Source of the DNA: Aureimonas altamirensis
GTDB taxonomy: Bacteria; Pseudomonadota; Alphaproteobacteria; Rhizobiales; Rhizobiaceae
Reading direction: 5' to 3'
Assembly: GCF_023702225.1 (NCBI RefSeq)
Contig: NZ_JAMQCO010000001.1
Span: 449,442 to 513,441 of the forward strand
DNA: 64,000 nucleotides
Shown here piece after piece: positions 63,880 to 64,000 of the stretch (positions are counted from its first letter, which is position 1; each line of letters opens with the position of its first letter). The position numbers were made by a program, and so were the translations under genes. Under the pieces are notes generated by a model. It was not told the DNA's origin and did no database searches. It saw nothing but the letters and a program-made list of their open reading frames with translations.

Positions 63880-64000
63880 CGCGCTGCGGCGATACGTAGC
63901 TGCGCCGCCAGCGATCCGGGATAACCAATGTCGCCACGCCGAGAGCCAGGCTGAACGCGGCGGGCGCCGCAAGGCTCGTCTCCGGCATCGTCCGGTAGGC
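63851..64000 (-). CDS. Possible C-terminus of a membrane protein (cut by window edge)
   Basis: The minus strand holds an open frame that enters the window at 64000 and stops at 63851, giving about 49 visible residues: a hydrophobic stretch AAPAAFSLALGVATLVIPD, then an Arg-rich end with WRRSYVS. It overlaps the aroB 3' end by 29 bases. One hydrophobic segment suggests a membrane protein tail. The call is weak, because the window ends here. Confidence 0.35.
   Translation of the reverse strand, partial: AYRTMPETSLAAPAAFSLALGVATLVIPDRWRRSYVSPQRVRRPQPSPR

Overview
The window is a GC-rich, almost fully coding stretch of an alphaproteobacterial chromosome. Its blocks hemC-hemD-mitofilin-like-hemY-like, aroB-aroK-(small membrane protein)-xerD-accA, argJ-GNAT-mutT, comF-grxC-nitrilase-DUF1178 and a CenR-type response regulator are characteristic of Hyphomicrobiales (Rhizobiales). 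Gene content fits an Aurantimonadaceae- or rhizobium-like organism, but the genus cannot be fixed from this sequence. I see no insertion sequence, prophage, CRISPR array, rRNA or clear pseudogene. One tRNA (Ala, CGC) is present. No stretch over 300 bases lacks a gene.

Layout. 1-4145 (minus): a tightly overlapping operon of an RraA-like aldolase, a class I aminotransferase and a polar amino-acid ABC importer that runs off the left edge. 4417-9571 (plus): typA with a strong terminator, a metQNI-type importer and ppa. 9578-14616: an exported unknown, yggT, tRNA-Ala, then a stress islet (DUF892 ferritin-like protein, Crp/Fnr regulator, manganese catalase, zinc alcohol dehydrogenase). 14684-22671 (minus): hemC, hemD, a mitofilin-like protein, a HemY-N protein, TerB, a glutamine amidotransferase, an alpha/beta hydrolase and a purine nucleoside permease family protein. 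22772-25681 (plus): tsaD, gpsA, YciI and EVE proteins. 25726-30824: a 27-residue membrane peptide, a methyltransferase, a YdeP-type molybdopterin oxidoreductase, an L,D-transpeptidase, cenR and a cyclic-nucleotide-binding protein.

30831-37063 is a taurine module: tauABC importer, tauX and tauY (taurine dehydrogenase subunits), and a divergent MocR-type tauR, with a CTGGACCTAA element between tauA and tauR matching the TauR motif as I recall it. No xsc is present. 37012-44712 is a pentitol module: sugar-type ABC importer, a short-chain dehydrogenase resembling ribulose-forming D-arabinitol dehydrogenases, a pentulose kinase and a SorC-family regulator. The rest is housekeeping: hemF, two tandem DUF1289 proteins, DUF1178, an omega-amidase-like Nit protein, grxC, comF, an NDUFAF5-like methyltransferase, mutT, argJ, a parvulin, secA, a lipoprotein L,D-transpeptidase, accA, xerD, aroK and aroB.

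Most noteworthy beyond standard annotation: (i) the aldolase-aminotransferase-importer operon, which suggests an undescribed catabolic route for 4-hydroxy-glutamate-type amino acids; (ii) a palindrome TTTCGC-N4-GCGAAA shared between that operon's divergent promoter region and the metQ leader; (iii) TauR-like and SorC-like operators; (iv) a 27-bp palindrome before the Crp/Fnr gene; (v) an 88-89 bp same-strand overlap of comF and grxC. Most starts were moved from the longest open frame to the start supported by family length, ribosome-binding site or ATGA-type coupling.
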